Assembly (NCBI RefSeq): GCF_902726645.1
Contig: NZ_CACVAO010000001.1
Location: forward strand, 3,084,764-3,148,763
DNA from: Halobacillus ihumii
GTDB taxonomy: Bacteria > Bacillota > Bacilli > Bacillales > Halobacillaceae
Length of the DNA: 64,000 bases
Direction: 5' to 3'
In this document: piece by piece, positions 8,281-17,857 of the stretch
How positions within the stretch are numbered: the stretch's first letter is position 1
How the letters are laid out: each line of letters begins with the position of its first letter
Translations under genes and position numbers: made by a program
Notes under the pieces: model-generated
Told to the model about the DNA's origin: nothing
Seen by the model: the letters and a program-made list of their open reading frames with translations, nothing else
The model's database searches: none

Positions 8281-9822
8281 GTGAGGGAACAGAGTGTTCA
8301 ATGGTTTGTATTTATTTTGCTAGCAATTGTTACTTTAGCAGGTTGTAGCAATGATGCTTCAGAGAATGGAAGTGACAGTGGATCAGATGTAAGCCAGGAG
8401 CTTACCTATGCCACTACTTCAGATGTTGTAGGTTTATCACCTATTGATACGAATGATTCAGTATCTTCAGCTGTCATTGAACAAGTGTACGAAACCTTGT
8501 TTGTTAGAGACCCAAAAACCATGGAAATCAAGCCGCGTTTGGCAGAATCCTATGAAACACCTGATGAAACAACCTGGGTGATTAAATTAAAGGAAGGTAT
8601 CACGTTTCATGATGGAACACCATTTAACGCCGAGGCAGTAAAATACACATTTGATCAGTTTATGAGTGAAGAGAGAGCAGCACCAAGAGCTTCTTTGCTT
8701 GAACCTGTTGAATCAGTGGAGGTTCGGGATGAATATACGGTTGTGATTAAGACGAAAGAGCCTTATGGTCCATTACTGGCAGCCCTGTCCCATACGAATG
8801 CATCTATAGTAAGTCCGAAGGCCGATAAAGGCGGCGACTTGAACCAAAATCCAGTAGGAACCGGACCGTTCGTTTTTGAAGAGTGGGTGCAAGGCAGCCA
8901 TGTGACACTTTCTAAAAATGAAGATTATTGGCAAGGGGCCCCTCAGCTTGAGAAGGTGACGATGAAGGTAGTTCCTGAGTACTCCACAGCAGTTTCGATG
9001 ATGCAGACAGGAGAAGTTCAATTCATTGACGCGATTCCAACTGAACAACTCCCTCGTATCGAGTCACTTAAAGATGTCGAGGTACAAAAGAGAGAAGGAA
9101 CACCCGTTTACTACTTAGGTTTTAATATGAATAAAGAGCCTTTTAATGACATTAATTTCAGAAAAGCTGTCTCCCACGCGATCGATCGTGAGGCTTATGT
9201 GAAACAATTAAACGGGTTGGGAACTAAGAATGAAAGTATTATTGGTCCAAAGGTGTTTGGTTATGATAAAGGTGCATCAGACGCCGGATACAGTTATGAC
9301 CCTGAAAAGGCTAAACAAATAATTGAAGAAAATGGATTTGAAGGTCAGCAAATAACCTTGTTAGCTGCAAATCGTGAATCTTATATGAAGATGGCTGAAA
9401 TCGTTCAGGCTCAGTTATCGGAAGTAGGATTAAACGTTGAAATTGAAACAATGGAATGGGGAACGTTCCTAGATACAACAGCAGAAGGAAACTTCCAAAT
9501 GACTTTCCTTGGCTGGTCTAACAGCACCGCAGATGGAAGTGAACTTCTTTATCCAAACCTGCACTCGGATAACATTGGTTCCTCTAACCGTATGGGCTAT
9601 AACAACAGTGAGTTTGATAAACTTGTAGATCAGTCACGAGTAACAGTAGACCAGGAAGTAAGAAAACAAAAGTTGATGGAGGCTAATTTAATGGCAATTA
9701 AGGATGCTGTCTGGATTCCTATGCATCATGGAGTTGTCACAGCAGCTTACAACAAATCCGTTAAAGGGTTACAGATTGATCCAACAGGACAGTGGTCCCT
9801 TTATAATGTCCACATAGAGTAG
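8281..9822 (+). CDS. Peptide ABC transporter substrate-binding lipoprotein
   Basis: 513 aa, GTG start (an overlapping ATG at 8279 runs straight into a stop), GGGAGG 9 nt upstream. An N-terminal signal ends in the lipobox LAGC with lipidated Cys22, then an acidic linker. The mature part is a SBP_bac_5 cluster C receptor: the signature region around AESYETPDETTWVIKLKEGITFHDGTPF is easily seen. It captures a peptide-like ligand outside the membrane and delivers it to the two permeases. The family includes dipeptide, oligopeptide and glutathione (GsiB) receptors, and the sequence alone does not separate these. Confidence 0.93.
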   Translation: MREQSVQWFVFILLAIVTLAGCSNDASENGSDSGSDVSQELTYATTSDVVGLSPIDTNDSVSSAVIEQVYETLFVRDPKTMEIKPRLAESYETPDETTWVIKLKEGITFHDGTPFNAEAVKYTFDQFMSEERAAPRASLLEPVESVEVRDEYTVVIKTKEPYGPLLAALSHTNASIVSPKADKGGDLNQNPVGTGPFVFEEWVQGSHVTLSKNEDYWQGAPQLEKVTMKVVPEYSTAVSMMQTGEVQFIDAIPTEQLPRIESLKDVEVQKREGTPVYYLGFNMNKEPFNDINFRKAVSHAIDREAYVKQLNGLGTKNESIIGPKVFGYDKGASDAGYSYDPEKAKQIIEENGFEGQQITLLAANRESYMKMAEIVQAQLSEVGLNVEIETMEWGTFLDTTAEGNFQMTFLGWSNSTADGSELLYPNLHSDNIGSSNRMGYNNSEFDKLVDQSRVTVDQEVRKQKLMEANLMAIKDAVWIPMHHGVVTAAYNKSVKGLQIDPTGQWSLYNVHIE

Positions 9823-9832
9823 GGGTGAGACA

Positions 9833-10834
9833 ATGGAACAATTATTAGAAGTAAAGAATTTAGTTACCTCCTTTCGAACAGCTGGGCAAAACGTCCCTGC
9901 TGTTCGAGGGGTCTCTTTTTCGGTTGATCGAGGAGAGACGTTGTGCATTGTCGGGGAATCCGGCTGTGGGAAAAGTATTACCACACTATCTGTTATGGGA
10001 CTGCTCCCGAACAATGGGGAGATCTCGACAGGATCAGTTAAGTTTAATGGAGAAGAGTTGACTGTTAAAAAGAAAGAGGAAATGAGAAGGCTGCGCGGGA
10101 ATGAGATTTCTATGATATTCCAGGAACCCATGACAGCTTTAAACCCAGTATTCACTGTAGGCTATCAGCTCATGGAACCGCTGAAAATACACACTAAGCT
10201 ATCAAAGGCAGAGGTGAAGCATAAGGCCATTGACTTATTAAACCAGGTAGGGATTCCGCATCCTGAGAAAAAGTTAAAGCAATACTCTCATGAGCTAAGC
10301 GGGGGAATGCGACAGCGAGTCATGATCGCTATTGCCCTTGCCTGCAACCCTTCACTTTTGATTGCAGATGAACCTACAACCGCACTCGATGTAACGATTC
10401 AGGCGCAGATTCTGGATTTGATTGATGATCTTAAGGAAGATCTGGGCATGGGGGTTGTGATGGTTACCCATGATATGGGCGTTGTGGCTGAAGTTGCTGA
10501 TCACGTAATGGTAATGTATGCAGGAAATGTTGTAGAAACGGGAAGCGTCGAAGAAATTTTTACAAATCCTAGTCATCCTTATACGAAAGGGTTGCTTGCG
10601 TCTGTGCCAAATGTTGACGATGCCAATCATTCATTAGAAGCGATCCCTGGTTCTTTACCTAACATCAATGAAAAGATTACTGGGTGCAGATTTCATCCCA
10701 GGTGTCCATTTGCTACAGACAAGTGCAAGGAAGAAGATCCTCCTCATTTCTCCTTATCAGCGAGTCATCAATCTAAGTGCTGGCTGCAAGAGGAGGTGAC
10801 CCAGCATGAGTCTCGAAACAAAGCCTTTTCTTGA
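9833..10834 (+). CDS. Peptide ABC transporter ATPase (OppD/DppD type)
   Basis: 333 aa. Walker A GESGCGKS at residues 41-48, signature LSGGMRQR, Walker [13 protein letters not shown], and the C-terminal OppD/F extension with a Cys-rich motif ([14 protein letters not shown]) that in relatives ligates an iron-sulfur cluster. It powers import together with the next protein. The 3' end overlaps the next gene by 29 nt, indicating translational coupling. Confidence 0.95.
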   Translation: MEQLLEVKNLVTSFRTAGQNVPAVRGVSFSVDRGETLCIVGESGCGKSITTLSVMGLLPNNGEISTGSVKFNGEELTVKKKEEMRRLRGNEISMIFQEPMTALNPVFTVGYQLMEPLKIHTKLSKAEVKHKAIDLLNQVGIPHPEKKLKQYSHELSGGMRQRVMIAIALACNPSLLIADEPTTALDVTIQAQILDLIDDLKEDLGMGVVMVTHDMGVVAEVADHVMVMYAGNVVETGSVEEIFTNPSHPYTKGLLASVPNVDDANHSLEAIPGSLPNINEKITGCRFHPRCPFATDKCKEEDPPHFSLSASHQSKCWLQEEVTQHESRNKAFS

Positions 10835-11780
10835 AGTGAATCAAGTAAAAAAATATTTTCCTATTAAAAGCAGCTTGCTTAAAAAAACAAAGGCCAACGT
10901 TCAGGCAGTCGAAAACGTATCCATCGATGTGTTCGAAGGGGAGACTCTCGGAATTGTAGGAGAGTCTGGCTGTGGTAAATCAACTTTAGGTCGTACCATA
11001 CTTGGCCTGGAGGAACTTACCGGCGGATCGATAAAGCTTCGAGGAGAAGAAATTGGCGGTCTTTCGGAAAAGAAACTGAAGAAGTATAAAAAAGAAATGC
11101 AAATGATTTTCCAGGACCCGTATGCTTCTCTTAACCCCCGTCAGCGCATTGGGGATGCCCTTGAAGAAGCCTTTATTATCCACACGGAACTGGGGAAGAA
11201 GGACCGTGAACAGAGAGTTCGTGAGCTATTAGTTGAGGTTGGCCTTAAAGAAGAACACGCAGATCGCTATCCTCATGAATTCAGCGGGGGACAAAGGCAG
11301 AGAATTGGTATCGCACGAGCCATCTCCTTGAACCCTTCATTGATTGTATGTGATGAAGCGGTGTCTGCCCTTGACGTTTCCGTGCAAGCGCAAGTGATTC
11401 AACTGTTAAAAAAGCTGCAAGACAGCCACCAGCTAACTTATTTGTTTATTTCACATGATCTGGGTGTAGTCAGGCATATGTGTGATCGCGTTCTGGTGAT
11501 GTATTTAGGAGCTACTGCAGAACTGGCATCAGCGGATGAACTTTATGCTAATCCGCTCCATCCCTATACAAAAGCTCTTCTTTCTGCGATTCCAAGGCCA
11601 ATACCAGGGAAGAAAAAAGACAGGGTTCGTTTAGAAGGGGATCTTCCTAATCCTGCTAATTACCCGACGGGCTGCCCTTTTCATACGCGATGTCCGCTAG
11701 CTCATGACCGCTGTCGCGAGGAAAGACCAGAGTGGAGAGAGGTTGAACCAGATCATTTTGTTGCCTGCCACGAAGTGTAA
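10806..11780 (+). CDS. Peptide ABC transporter ATPase (OppF/DppF type)
   Basis: 324 aa. Walker [10 protein letters not shown], the OppF-type motif QMIFQDPYASLNPRQ, signature FSGGQRQR, Walker B LIVCDEAVSALD and a C-terminal Cys motif (CPFHTRCPLAHDRC) make this the F-type partner of the preceding ATPase. The ATG lies inside the end of the D-type gene behind GAGGAGGTGA. The gamma-glutamyltransferase gene follows after 66 bp with no terminator visible. Confidence 0.95.
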   Translation: MSLETKPFLEVNQVKKYFPIKSSLLKKTKANVQAVENVSIDVFEGETLGIVGESGCGKSTLGRTILGLEELTGGSIKLRGEEIGGLSEKKLKKYKKEMQMIFQDPYASLNPRQRIGDALEEAFIIHTELGKKDREQRVRELLVEVGLKEEHADRYPHEFSGGQRQRIGIARAISLNPSLIVCDEAVSALDVSVQAQVIQLLKKLQDSHQLTYLFISHDLGVVRHMCDRVLVMYLGATAELASADELYANPLHPYTKALLSAIPRPIPGKKKDRVRLEGDLPNPANYPTGCPFHTRCPLAHDRCREERPEWREVEPDHFVACHEV

Positions 11781-11846
11781 GGCACCAGCATATAGAGCAA
11801 TTACTGTATATGATATTTTGACAGGAACATAGAGAGGGGCGCGAGA

Positions 11847-13460
11847 ATGGATCAAATGGATTATCTTTATCAACCTTATACAGCAAATCGAGTAGCGACT
11901 GTCGCAAGTAAAGGGATGGTCGCTACCTCCCAGCCTTTAGCATCCCAGGCCGGATTGGAAATGTTGAAACAAGGCGGAAATGCCATTGATGCAGCAATTG
12001 CTACGGCAGCCACACTAACGGTTGTTGAGCCTACATCGAATGGTATTGGAGGGGATGCTTTTGCACTCGTCTGGACAAAGAATAAATTGCACGGGTTAAA
12101 TGGGAGTGGTCATGCCCCAGCCGCATTATCTATAGAGGAGCTTAAAAAACGAGGCTATAACGAAATCCCTAAGTTCGGATTTGTGCCTGTAACCGTACCA
12201 GGAGTGCCGGGAGCTTGGGCGGAGCTGTCCAAGCGATTCGGTAAGCTGCCTTTTAAAGACGTGCTAGCGCCCGCTATTCAATATGCAGAACAAGGATTTC
12301 CGATTTCACCTGTATTAGGGAAGTTTTGGAGAACAGCAGCAGAGAAGTTCAAGGAAACCCTTCAAGGAGAAGAGTTTCAACACTGGTTTGATACGTTTGC
12401 CCCTAACGGTCGAGCACCGGAAATTGGTGAGCAGTGGAGTTCCCAGGGGCATGCCAATACACTGAGGAAAATTGCTGAAACGAATGCGGAAGATTTTTAC
12501 CATGGAGAGCTGGCGGCTAAAATTGACGAGTTTTCCAAAAAGCATGATGGATTCATACGCAAAGAAGACTTGCAAAACTATCAGCCGGAGTGGGTAGAGC
12601 CCGTCTCTGTGAATTATCGAGGATATGACGTTTGGGAGATTCCTCCTAATGGTCAGGGAATCGTAGCTTTGTCAGCACTCAATCTTCTGAAAGGCTTTAA
12701 AATGGAAGATAAAGAGACAGTCGATACGTATCATAAACAGATTGAAGCGATGAAATTAGCTTTTGCTGATGGGCAAAAGTTTGTAGCTGATCCGCGGCAT
12801 ATGGAATTGGATTATACCGATCTTCTGGATGAAGGGTATGCTAATGAACGCAGAAAGCTTATTACCGAGCAGGCTCTTACTCCTGAGCCGGGGCAGCCAC
12901 CTAAAGGCGGAACGGTGTATTTAGCAGCCGCAGATGATGAAGGTAACATGGTTAGTTTTATTCAAAGTAATTATATGGGATTTGGTTCAGGTTTAGTCGT
13001 GCCGGGTACTGGCATAGCCTTGCAAAACCGTGGTCATAACTTTTCATTAGATGAAAACCATGCGAATGCACTAGCTGGAAACAAACGATCCTATCACACG
13101 ATCATTCCTGGTTTTATTACAAAAGGAAACAATCCTGTTGGACCTTTCGGAGTAATGGGAGGATTTATGCAGCCACAAGGCCATGTACAAGTGGCGATGA
13201 ATACAATTGACTTTCACTTGAATCCGCAGGCTGCCTTGGATGCCCCCCGCTGGCAATGGATGAAAGATAAGACCGTATGGGTAGAGCCGAATTTTCCTGG
13301 ACATATAGCTGAGGCCTTAGCGAGAAGAGGACATCATATTGAAGTGCAGCTTGAAAAAGGAGCTTTCGGGCGCGGTCAGATTATTTGGCGTGACCTGAAA
13401 AATGGTACGTTATTTGGAGGCACCGAATCACGAACAGATGGCACGATATCTGCTTATTAA
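11847..13460 (+). CDS. Gamma-glutamyltransferase, cytoplasmic YwrD type
   Basis: 537 aa with no signal peptide, unlike the secreted Ggt, so it should act inside the cell. It cleaves gamma-glutamyl amides such as glutathione and transfers the glutamyl group to water or an amine. The N-terminal Ntn-hydrolase motif MVATSQPLASQAGLEML and the autoprocessing region PKGGTVYLAAAD are present; Thr356 (codon at 12912) is the predicted nucleophile freed by self-cleavage. A GMGGFM-like region appears as VMGGFMQPQGH. It sits between a peptide importer and a CHR transporter pair, matching B. subtilis ywrD beside ywrCBA. Confidence 0.93.
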   Translation: MDQMDYLYQPYTANRVATVASKGMVATSQPLASQAGLEMLKQGGNAIDAAIATAATLTVVEPTSNGIGGDAFALVWTKNKLHGLNGSGHAPAALSIEELKKRGYNEIPKFGFVPVTVPGVPGAWAELSKRFGKLPFKDVLAPAIQYAEQGFPISPVLGKFWRTAAEKFKETLQGEEFQHWFDTFAPNGRAPEIGEQWSSQGHANTLRKIAETNAEDFYHGELAAKIDEFSKKHDGFIRKEDLQNYQPEWVEPVSVNYRGYDVWEIPPNGQGIVALSALNLLKGFKMEDKETVDTYHKQIEAMKLAFADGQKFVADPRHMELDYTDLLDEGYANERRKLITEQALTPEPGQPPKGGTVYLAAADDEGNMVSFIQSNYMGFGSGLVVPGTGIALQNRGHNFSLDENHANALAGNKRSYHTIIPGFITKGNNPVGPFGVMGGFMQPQGHVQVAMNTIDFHLNPQAALDAPRWQWMKDKTVWVEPNFPGHIAEALARRGHHIEVQLEKGAFGRGQIIWRDLKNGTLFGGTESRTDGTISAY

Positions 13461-13492
13461 GGCAATGAAAGGATAGGATATGGTGAGAGGGG

Positions 13493-14080
13493 ATGAGAGT
13501 ATTGAAACAGCATTGGAATCTCTTCCTTGCTTTTTTTCGAGTAGGTATGCTCGGATATGGCGGCGGTCCCTCCTCAATACCGCTTGTGCATAAAGAGGTT
13601 GTAGAAAAGTATAAATGGCTCTCTGATGATGATTTTGCTGACATTTTAGCACTGGCAAACTCACTTCCCGGACCGATTGCGACAAAAATGGCGGGCTATA
13701 TAGGATTTCGGGTATCAGGTGTTTTAGGTATGTTAAACGCTGTCCTGGCTACGATTATACCGACGATTACCATAATGATCGTGCTGATTACTTCATTAAA
13801 TAGTTTTAAAGATCAAGCCTGGGTTAGTGGGATGACCAAAGCCGTTGTCCCTGTGGTTGGGGTCATGCTTGCCAAGCTCACCTATGATTTCTTTAAAAAG
13901 GCAAAAGTAAATCTGGGGTGGTTGTACACCATTTTGTTAGCGACAGGTTCCCTCATTTTAATAGAGTGGGTTGGAATACATCCTGGAATTCTCATTTTAG
14001 TGCTTCTTATATCAGCCTTAGTGCGGCCGATGGGTAAGAATGAAACGCAAACTGCATTACGTAAGGAGCAATCCTCATGA
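13493..14080 (+). CDS. CHR-family (chromate transporter) half protein, YwrB-like
   Basis: 195 aa if ATG 13493 is used; TTG 13502 is better spaced from GAGAGGGG and gives MKQHWNLFLAFFRVG. The CHR motif YGGGPSSIPLVHKEVV and LANSLPGPIATKMAGYIGF near the N terminus identify the short, single-domain form that works as a pair with a second half. The family is named for chromate export, but many members probably carry other anions. The stop codon overlaps the start of the partner (ATGA). Confidence 0.9.
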   Translation: MRVLKQHWNLFLAFFRVGMLGYGGGPSSIPLVHKEVVEKYKWLSDDDFADILALANSLPGPIATKMAGYIGFRVSGVLGMLNAVLATIIPTITIMIVLITSLNSFKDQAWVSGMTKAVVPVVGVMLAKLTYDFFKKAKVNLGWLYTILLATGSLILIEWVGIHPGILILVLLISALVRPMGKNETQTALRKEQSS

Positions 14081-14607
14081 TTTATTGGAAGATTTTTATA
14101 GCTTTTTTTATTCCAGGAGTTTTAGGATATGGAGGCGGTCCAGCTTCGATTCCTTTAGTAGAGAACGAGGTAGTGGAGCGCTTTAACTGGATGACCGTCA
14201 GCGATTTCAGTGAAATGCTGGCGATGGCGAATGCTTTACCTGGTCCGATTGCAACGAAGATGGCAGGGTTTATCGGCTATCAGCAAGCCGGAATGCTTGG
14301 CTCTTTCGTAGGGGTTTTTGCAACGGTGGCTCCTTCCTTAATCTTAATGATTGCGCTGCTGAGTCTCTTGTATAAGTTTAAAGACTCGCCCCGGGTGAAA
14401 ACCATGACAGCCCTTATTCGGCCAACCATTGCCGTTTTGCTCGGAGTAATAGCGTTTCAGTTCTTCCGTGATTCCTATTTTTCGGCAGGGGCCGTGCAAA
14501 CTGTTCTCCTGATTGTAGCCAGCTTTCTTTTATTGGAAAAAGTAAAAGTCCATCCCGCCTTTGTTATTTTAGGATCGTTAATTTATGGAGGCATTTTTCT
14601 AGGGTGA
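14077..14607 (+). CDS. CHR-family (chromate transporter) half protein, YwrA-like
   Basis: 176 aa, the second short CHR protein, with the same motif order as its neighbour (GYGGGPASIPLVENEVV, MANALPGPIATKMAGFIGY) and about five to six membrane helices. The two halves overlap by 4 nt and presumably form an antiparallel heterodimer, as shown for short CHR pairs of Bacillus. Last gene of the operon that starts at 6395; no clear terminator follows before the repeat element at 14674. Confidence 0.9.
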   Translation: MIYWKIFIAFFIPGVLGYGGGPASIPLVENEVVERFNWMTVSDFSEMLAMANALPGPIATKMAGFIGYQQAGMLGSFVGVFATVAPSLILMIALLSLLYKFKDSPRVKTMTALIRPTIAVLLGVIAFQFFRDSYFSAGAVQTVLLIVASFLLLEKVKVHPAFVILGSLIYGGIFLG

Positions 14608-14673
14608 TCCAGAAACATACCATACGATGAAAAAATGAATAGTATAAACGCTGATCATTAGCGTAGTCAAAAT

Positions 14674-14871
14674 GCGTAGACTCCAGCGGGAACAGCACGA
14701 GCCAAAGATCCCACAGGAAAGCGCCCTTTGCTTTCCGAGGAAGCTGAGTCCGTGCCCGCGGAAAGCGAAGTGTTTTGACGGAGCGATGGTAGAATTCCTT
14801 TCTTGGCACACAAATAATCCGAACTGATTTGGTCGATTATTTTATACTTTATTCGGTTTTGTCCCAACCTC
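14674..14871. repeat. Intergenic repeat, copy A (GC-rich core plus right flank)
   Basis: The GC-rich core (14674-14772) starts GCGTAGACTCC and ends GCGGAAAGCGAAGTG, a sequence type seen between genes of many Bacillaceae. It continues into GCGATGGTAGAA (14783-14794), CACACAAATAA and TTGTCCCAACCTC (14859-14871). The flank matches copy B at 37041-37204. No open frame is credible in the 359 bp between 14608 and 14966. Confidence 0.7.
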
Positions 14872-14966
14872 GGGTTTAAACTCAGCAATAGCTTCTTCTC
14901 CGTAAACTGAAACTTATCTGTTCTTGATTCGTACCTTAAACAGTACGAAAGAGGAGGACCTTGCAT

Positions 14967-15659
14967 ATGAGCAATTATTCACTACAGCAATTCGTTCAGC
15001 AAACGAAGCAGGATGAGACAGAGAATGATTATTTTGAGCTGGAAACCCCCCGGATCTTGGAAGTGAATCTAACGGATGAAGTATGGGCGAAGACAGGTTC
15101 TATGATTTCTTATAATGGAGCCATTAAATTTACGCGGGAAGGAATCCTTGAACATGGTGTCGGCAAAATGTTCAAGAAGGCCATTTCTGGTGAAGGAAGT
15201 TCACTCATGAAGGCGCAAGGGCAAGGACGTTTATATTTAGCTGACCAGGGGAAGAAGATAACGATTTTTGACCTAGCTAACGAGTCAATTACAGTGAATG
15301 GCAACGACCTGCTAGCATTCGAACCGAGTATTCAGTGGGATGTTAAATTAATGAAGAAAGTGGCAGGAATGATGTCAGGCGGGTTGTTTAATATTACGAT
15401 GCAAGGAAGCGGAAGAGTGGCGGTAACTTCACACTACGAACCGCTTACGTTACTCGTCCGGCCTGGAGAATCTGTTATAACTGACCCTAATGCTACGGTA
15501 GCCTGGTCGGGACACCTGCAGCCAGAGTTCCGGACAGATATCAGTTTTAAAACATTTCTTGGGCGGGGCAGCGGCGAATCCATCCAGATGGAATTTAAAG
15601 GGGAAGGATTTGTCATCGTTCAGCCTTTCGAGGAAGTTTACACAACCGGAAGCAGCTGA
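14967..15659 (+). CDS. AIM24 family protein
   Basis: 230 aa from ATG 14967, which is 9 nt after GAGGAGG; an upstream TTG at 14961 is too close. It belongs to the AIM24/TerB-like beta-sandwich group (former DUF124): repeated strands with glycine turns such as AKTGSMISYNGAIKF, GQGRLYLADQGKKITIFDL and RPGESVITDPNATVAWSGHL. It has no signal or membrane segment. The biochemical role is unknown. It is followed by the promoter of msrA. Confidence 0.85.
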   Translation: MSNYSLQQFVQQTKQDETENDYFELETPRILEVNLTDEVWAKTGSMISYNGAIKFTREGILEHGVGKMFKKAISGEGSSLMKAQGQGRLYLADQGKKITIFDLANESITVNGNDLLAFEPSIQWDVKLMKKVAGMMSGGLFNITMQGSGRVAVTSHYEPLTLLVRPGESVITDPNATVAWSGHLQPEFRTDISFKTFLGRGSGESIQMEFKGEGFVIVQPFEEVYTTGSS

Positions 15660-15752
15660 TGAAGGAATATTATTGATAAATGAACAGAGTTCGTCATGTT
15701 CAGCAAGTCTTACACATATATTAAAAAGTAGGAAAAAGTTAAGCCTTCACCC

Positions 15753-15781
15753 TTTACTTCATTGGTGAATCATTGTATGAT
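15753..15781 (+). promoter_or_regulatory. Promoter of the SAM riboswitch/msrA unit
   Basis: TTTACT, 17 bp, TATGAT. The predicted start is about 30 nt before the riboswitch. Confidence 0.6.
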
Positions 15782-15813
15782 GAATAATATCAAAAAAATA
15801 ATAACGGAAACTT

Positions 15814-15990
15814 CTTATCCAGAGAGGCGGAGGGACTGGCCCTTTGATGCCCGGCAACCATCGAATCAATCCAATAAGGATTGACGAGAACGGTGCCAAT
15901 TCCTGTAGGATGGTAACATTCTAAGAGATGAGAGGATCGTACGGAATATTACGACCCCTTTTCTTATACTGGATAAGAAAAGGGGTCTTT
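15814..15990 (+). ncRNA. SAM-I (S-box) riboswitch with terminator
   Basis: All conserved blocks are present: CTTATCCAGAGAGGCGGAGG at the 5' side, GGGACTGGCCC, GCCCGGCAACC (kink-turn), GGTGCCAATTCC and GATGAGAGG. The expression platform is a perfect 15-bp stem (15953-15967 with 15973-15987) followed by TTTT. SAM binding should favour the terminator and shut off msrA, so the gene is induced when methionine or SAM runs low. Confidence 0.97.
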
Positions 15991-16056
15991 TGGTGTATAA
16001 ACCGTCATACTCTCTTTATAAAGAAGTTCCGAATTAACAGAAAGGGAAGATGAGTT

Positions 16057-16530
16057 ATGGCTACAGCTATTTTTGGTGCAGGATGCTTCTGGGGGGTAGA
16101 ACCCTTCTTTGAACGATTTGACGGAGTTATCTCAACACGTGTGGGATATACGGGTGGGAATGTCGAGCACCCGACTTATGAGCAGGTAAAAACGGGCACA
16201 ACAGGTCATGCCGAAGCTGTAAAGATAGAGTATGACCCGGGCGTCCTAACATATGAAGAGCTGGTCAATATCTTTTTTGAAGCTCATGACCCAACAACGG
16301 TTAATCAACAAGGGATTGATGTTGGGCATCAGTATCGCTCAGCTATTTTTTACAGCAGCGATCCTGAAAAGAAGATTGCCGATGAGAAAATTCAGCAATG
16401 GAATGGGAAGGGAATTTTCAAGCGGCCGATTGTAACAGAAGTTACCCAAGCGGCTGAATTTTATGAGGCTGAAGAGCATCATCAGAAATATTCACAAAAA
16501 AATGGATCAGCCGCCTGCAGTATTGGATAA
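16057..16530 (+). CDS. msrA: Peptide-methionine (S)-S-oxide reductase MsrA
   Basis: 157 aa. The catalytic motif GAGCFWGVEPFFERF starts at residue 6 (Cys9), with GYTGG and GHAEAVKIEYDP following. It reduces the S-epimer of methionine sulfoxide, free or in proteins, using thioredoxin. A late Cys (AACSIG) may be the resolving residue. Expression is under the SAM riboswitch immediately upstream, tying repair of oxidised methionine to methionine supply. No msrB is adjacent. Confidence 0.97.
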   Translation: MATAIFGAGCFWGVEPFFERFDGVISTRVGYTGGNVEHPTYEQVKTGTTGHAEAVKIEYDPGVLTYEELVNIFFEAHDPTTVNQQGIDVGHQYRSAIFYSSDPEKKIADEKIQQWNGKGIFKRPIVTEVTQAAEFYEAEEHHQKYSQKNGSAACSIG

Positions 16531-16545
16531 TATAGCAAGCGGGAG

Positions 16546-16579
16546 GGCCTTTCTTTTATAAGGAAGGTTCTTTTTTTTT
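16546..16579 (+). terminator. Terminator after msrA
   Basis: A 10-bp stem with three G-U pairs (16546-16555 with 16560-16569) is followed by a run of nine T. Confidence 0.85.
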
Positions 16580-16696
16580 GGAGTATTAGAAGATACTTCC
16601 CGTTATCTGCAAAATATGAAAGAATGGAGTGGCGATAGAGGAAGATCATTTCATATCTTCATTCAATTTTCTGAACGAAAAGGAGGAAGGACAGCC

Positions 16697-17857
16697 GTGT
16701 GGTTTAATGATGGGCTACTCCTGATCATGACCATCTTTATGGTGATTGGAGCATTAGATTGCTATATTTTACATAACCGCTGGGGTCTCGGACAAAGGTT
16801 CTATGAAGCTTTTATGATGATGGGACCACTGGCACTCGCGATGGTAGGGATCATTTCATTGGCGCCTGTCCTTTCAGCGTGGCTGGCTCCGATCATTACA
16901 CCAGTATACCAATGGCTTGGGGTCGATCCTTCAATGTTTGCTTCAACTATTTTGGCAATTGATATGGGGGCTTATCAGCTTGCTGAATCGCTTGCGGAAA
17001 GTGAGGAAGCTGCTGTCTTTTCCTGGGCTTTCCTCGGGACGATGATGGGACCTACATTGGTTTTTACGATTCCGATTGCTTTAACGATGATCAGCAAGCA
17101 GGATTATCCTTATTTTGCAAAAGGAATTTTAATTGGCTTGATGACGATTCCTATCGGCTGTCTTGCTGGAGGAGCGGTAGCAGGCTATGACTTGTGGTGG
17201 ATGGTACGAAACTTGACCCCTACAGTCGTCCTGGCAGTTTGTATTGGATTTGGATTGTGGAAGTTTACACGTGTAACAATTCGATTGTTTGCTAAATTCG
17301 GCAGAGCAGTCGAGCTGCTGATTATTAGTGGGCTAGTGCTGATCATTATAGAGACGTTAACAGGCATTTCCATTGTGTCAGGTATGGCACCAATAGAGGA
17401 AGGGATAGGGATTGTAGGCCGAATTACAATCATGCTGGCAGGTGCGTATCCGATGGTAACGTTTATTAATCAGCGTGGACAGCGATTGTGGAGAAAATTT
17501 AGCCGAAAGCTTGGGATTAATTCTTTGGCTATGACGGGGTTTATTGCATCCCTTGCTCATCACATTCCGATGCTTGCGACGATGAAGGAAATGGACACGC
17601 GGGGAAAAGTGATGAACGCAGCGTTTGCAGTCAGCGGGGCGTTTGTGCTTGGCGGCCATATAGGGTTTGTCGCCAGTGTTAATAAAGAGATGATTTTATC
17701 TGTGGTTATTGGAAAATTAGTGGCAGGTGTGCTGGCGGGCTGGATTGCCTGGCTGGCAACCAGCCCTGCCGAAGAGATAGAGGATACCTTTTTAAAAAAT
17801 GAAGATGGCCATAAGGATGATAGCAATCAAAAAAGTTATCCCGTAAATAATAGTTAG
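16697..17857 (+). CDS. eutH: EutH-type ethanolamine permease
   Basis: 386 aa from GTG 16697, chosen because AAAGGAGG lies 10 nt upstream and EutH proteins begin MW followed by a hydrophobic helix; the longer frame from 16616 has no ribosome site. The protein has about ten helices, with DCYILHNRWGLGQRFYEAFMMMGPLAL and ASTILAIDMGAYQLAESLA typical of EutH. EutH admits ethanolamine when outside levels are low. No other eut gene is in the window, so the role here may be uptake for nitrogen or lipid use. The 3' end overlaps the convergent gene at 17792 by 66 nt. Confidence 0.9.
   Translation: MWFNDGLLLIMTIFMVIGALDCYILHNRWGLGQRFYEAFMMMGPLALAMVGIISLAPVLSAWLAPIITPVYQWLGVDPSMFASTILAIDMGAYQLAESLAESEEAAVFSWAFLGTMMGPTLVFTIPIALTMISKQDYPYFAKGILIGLMTIPIGCLAGGAVAGYDLWWMVRNLTPTVVLAVCIGFGLWKFTRVTIRLFAKFGRAVELLIISGLVLIIIETLTGISIVSGMAPIEEGIGIVGRITIMLAGAYPMVTFINQRGQRLWRKFSRKLGINSLAMTGFIASLAHHIPMLATMKEMDTRGKVMNAAFAVSGAFVLGGHIGFVASVNKEMILSVVIGKLVAGVLAGWIAWLATSPAEEIEDTFLKNEDGHKDDSNQKSYPVNNS

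Noticed and set aside
13493..14607. Proof of chromate resistance
   Set aside because: CHR-family membership alone does not show the substrate; the operon context points elsewhere.
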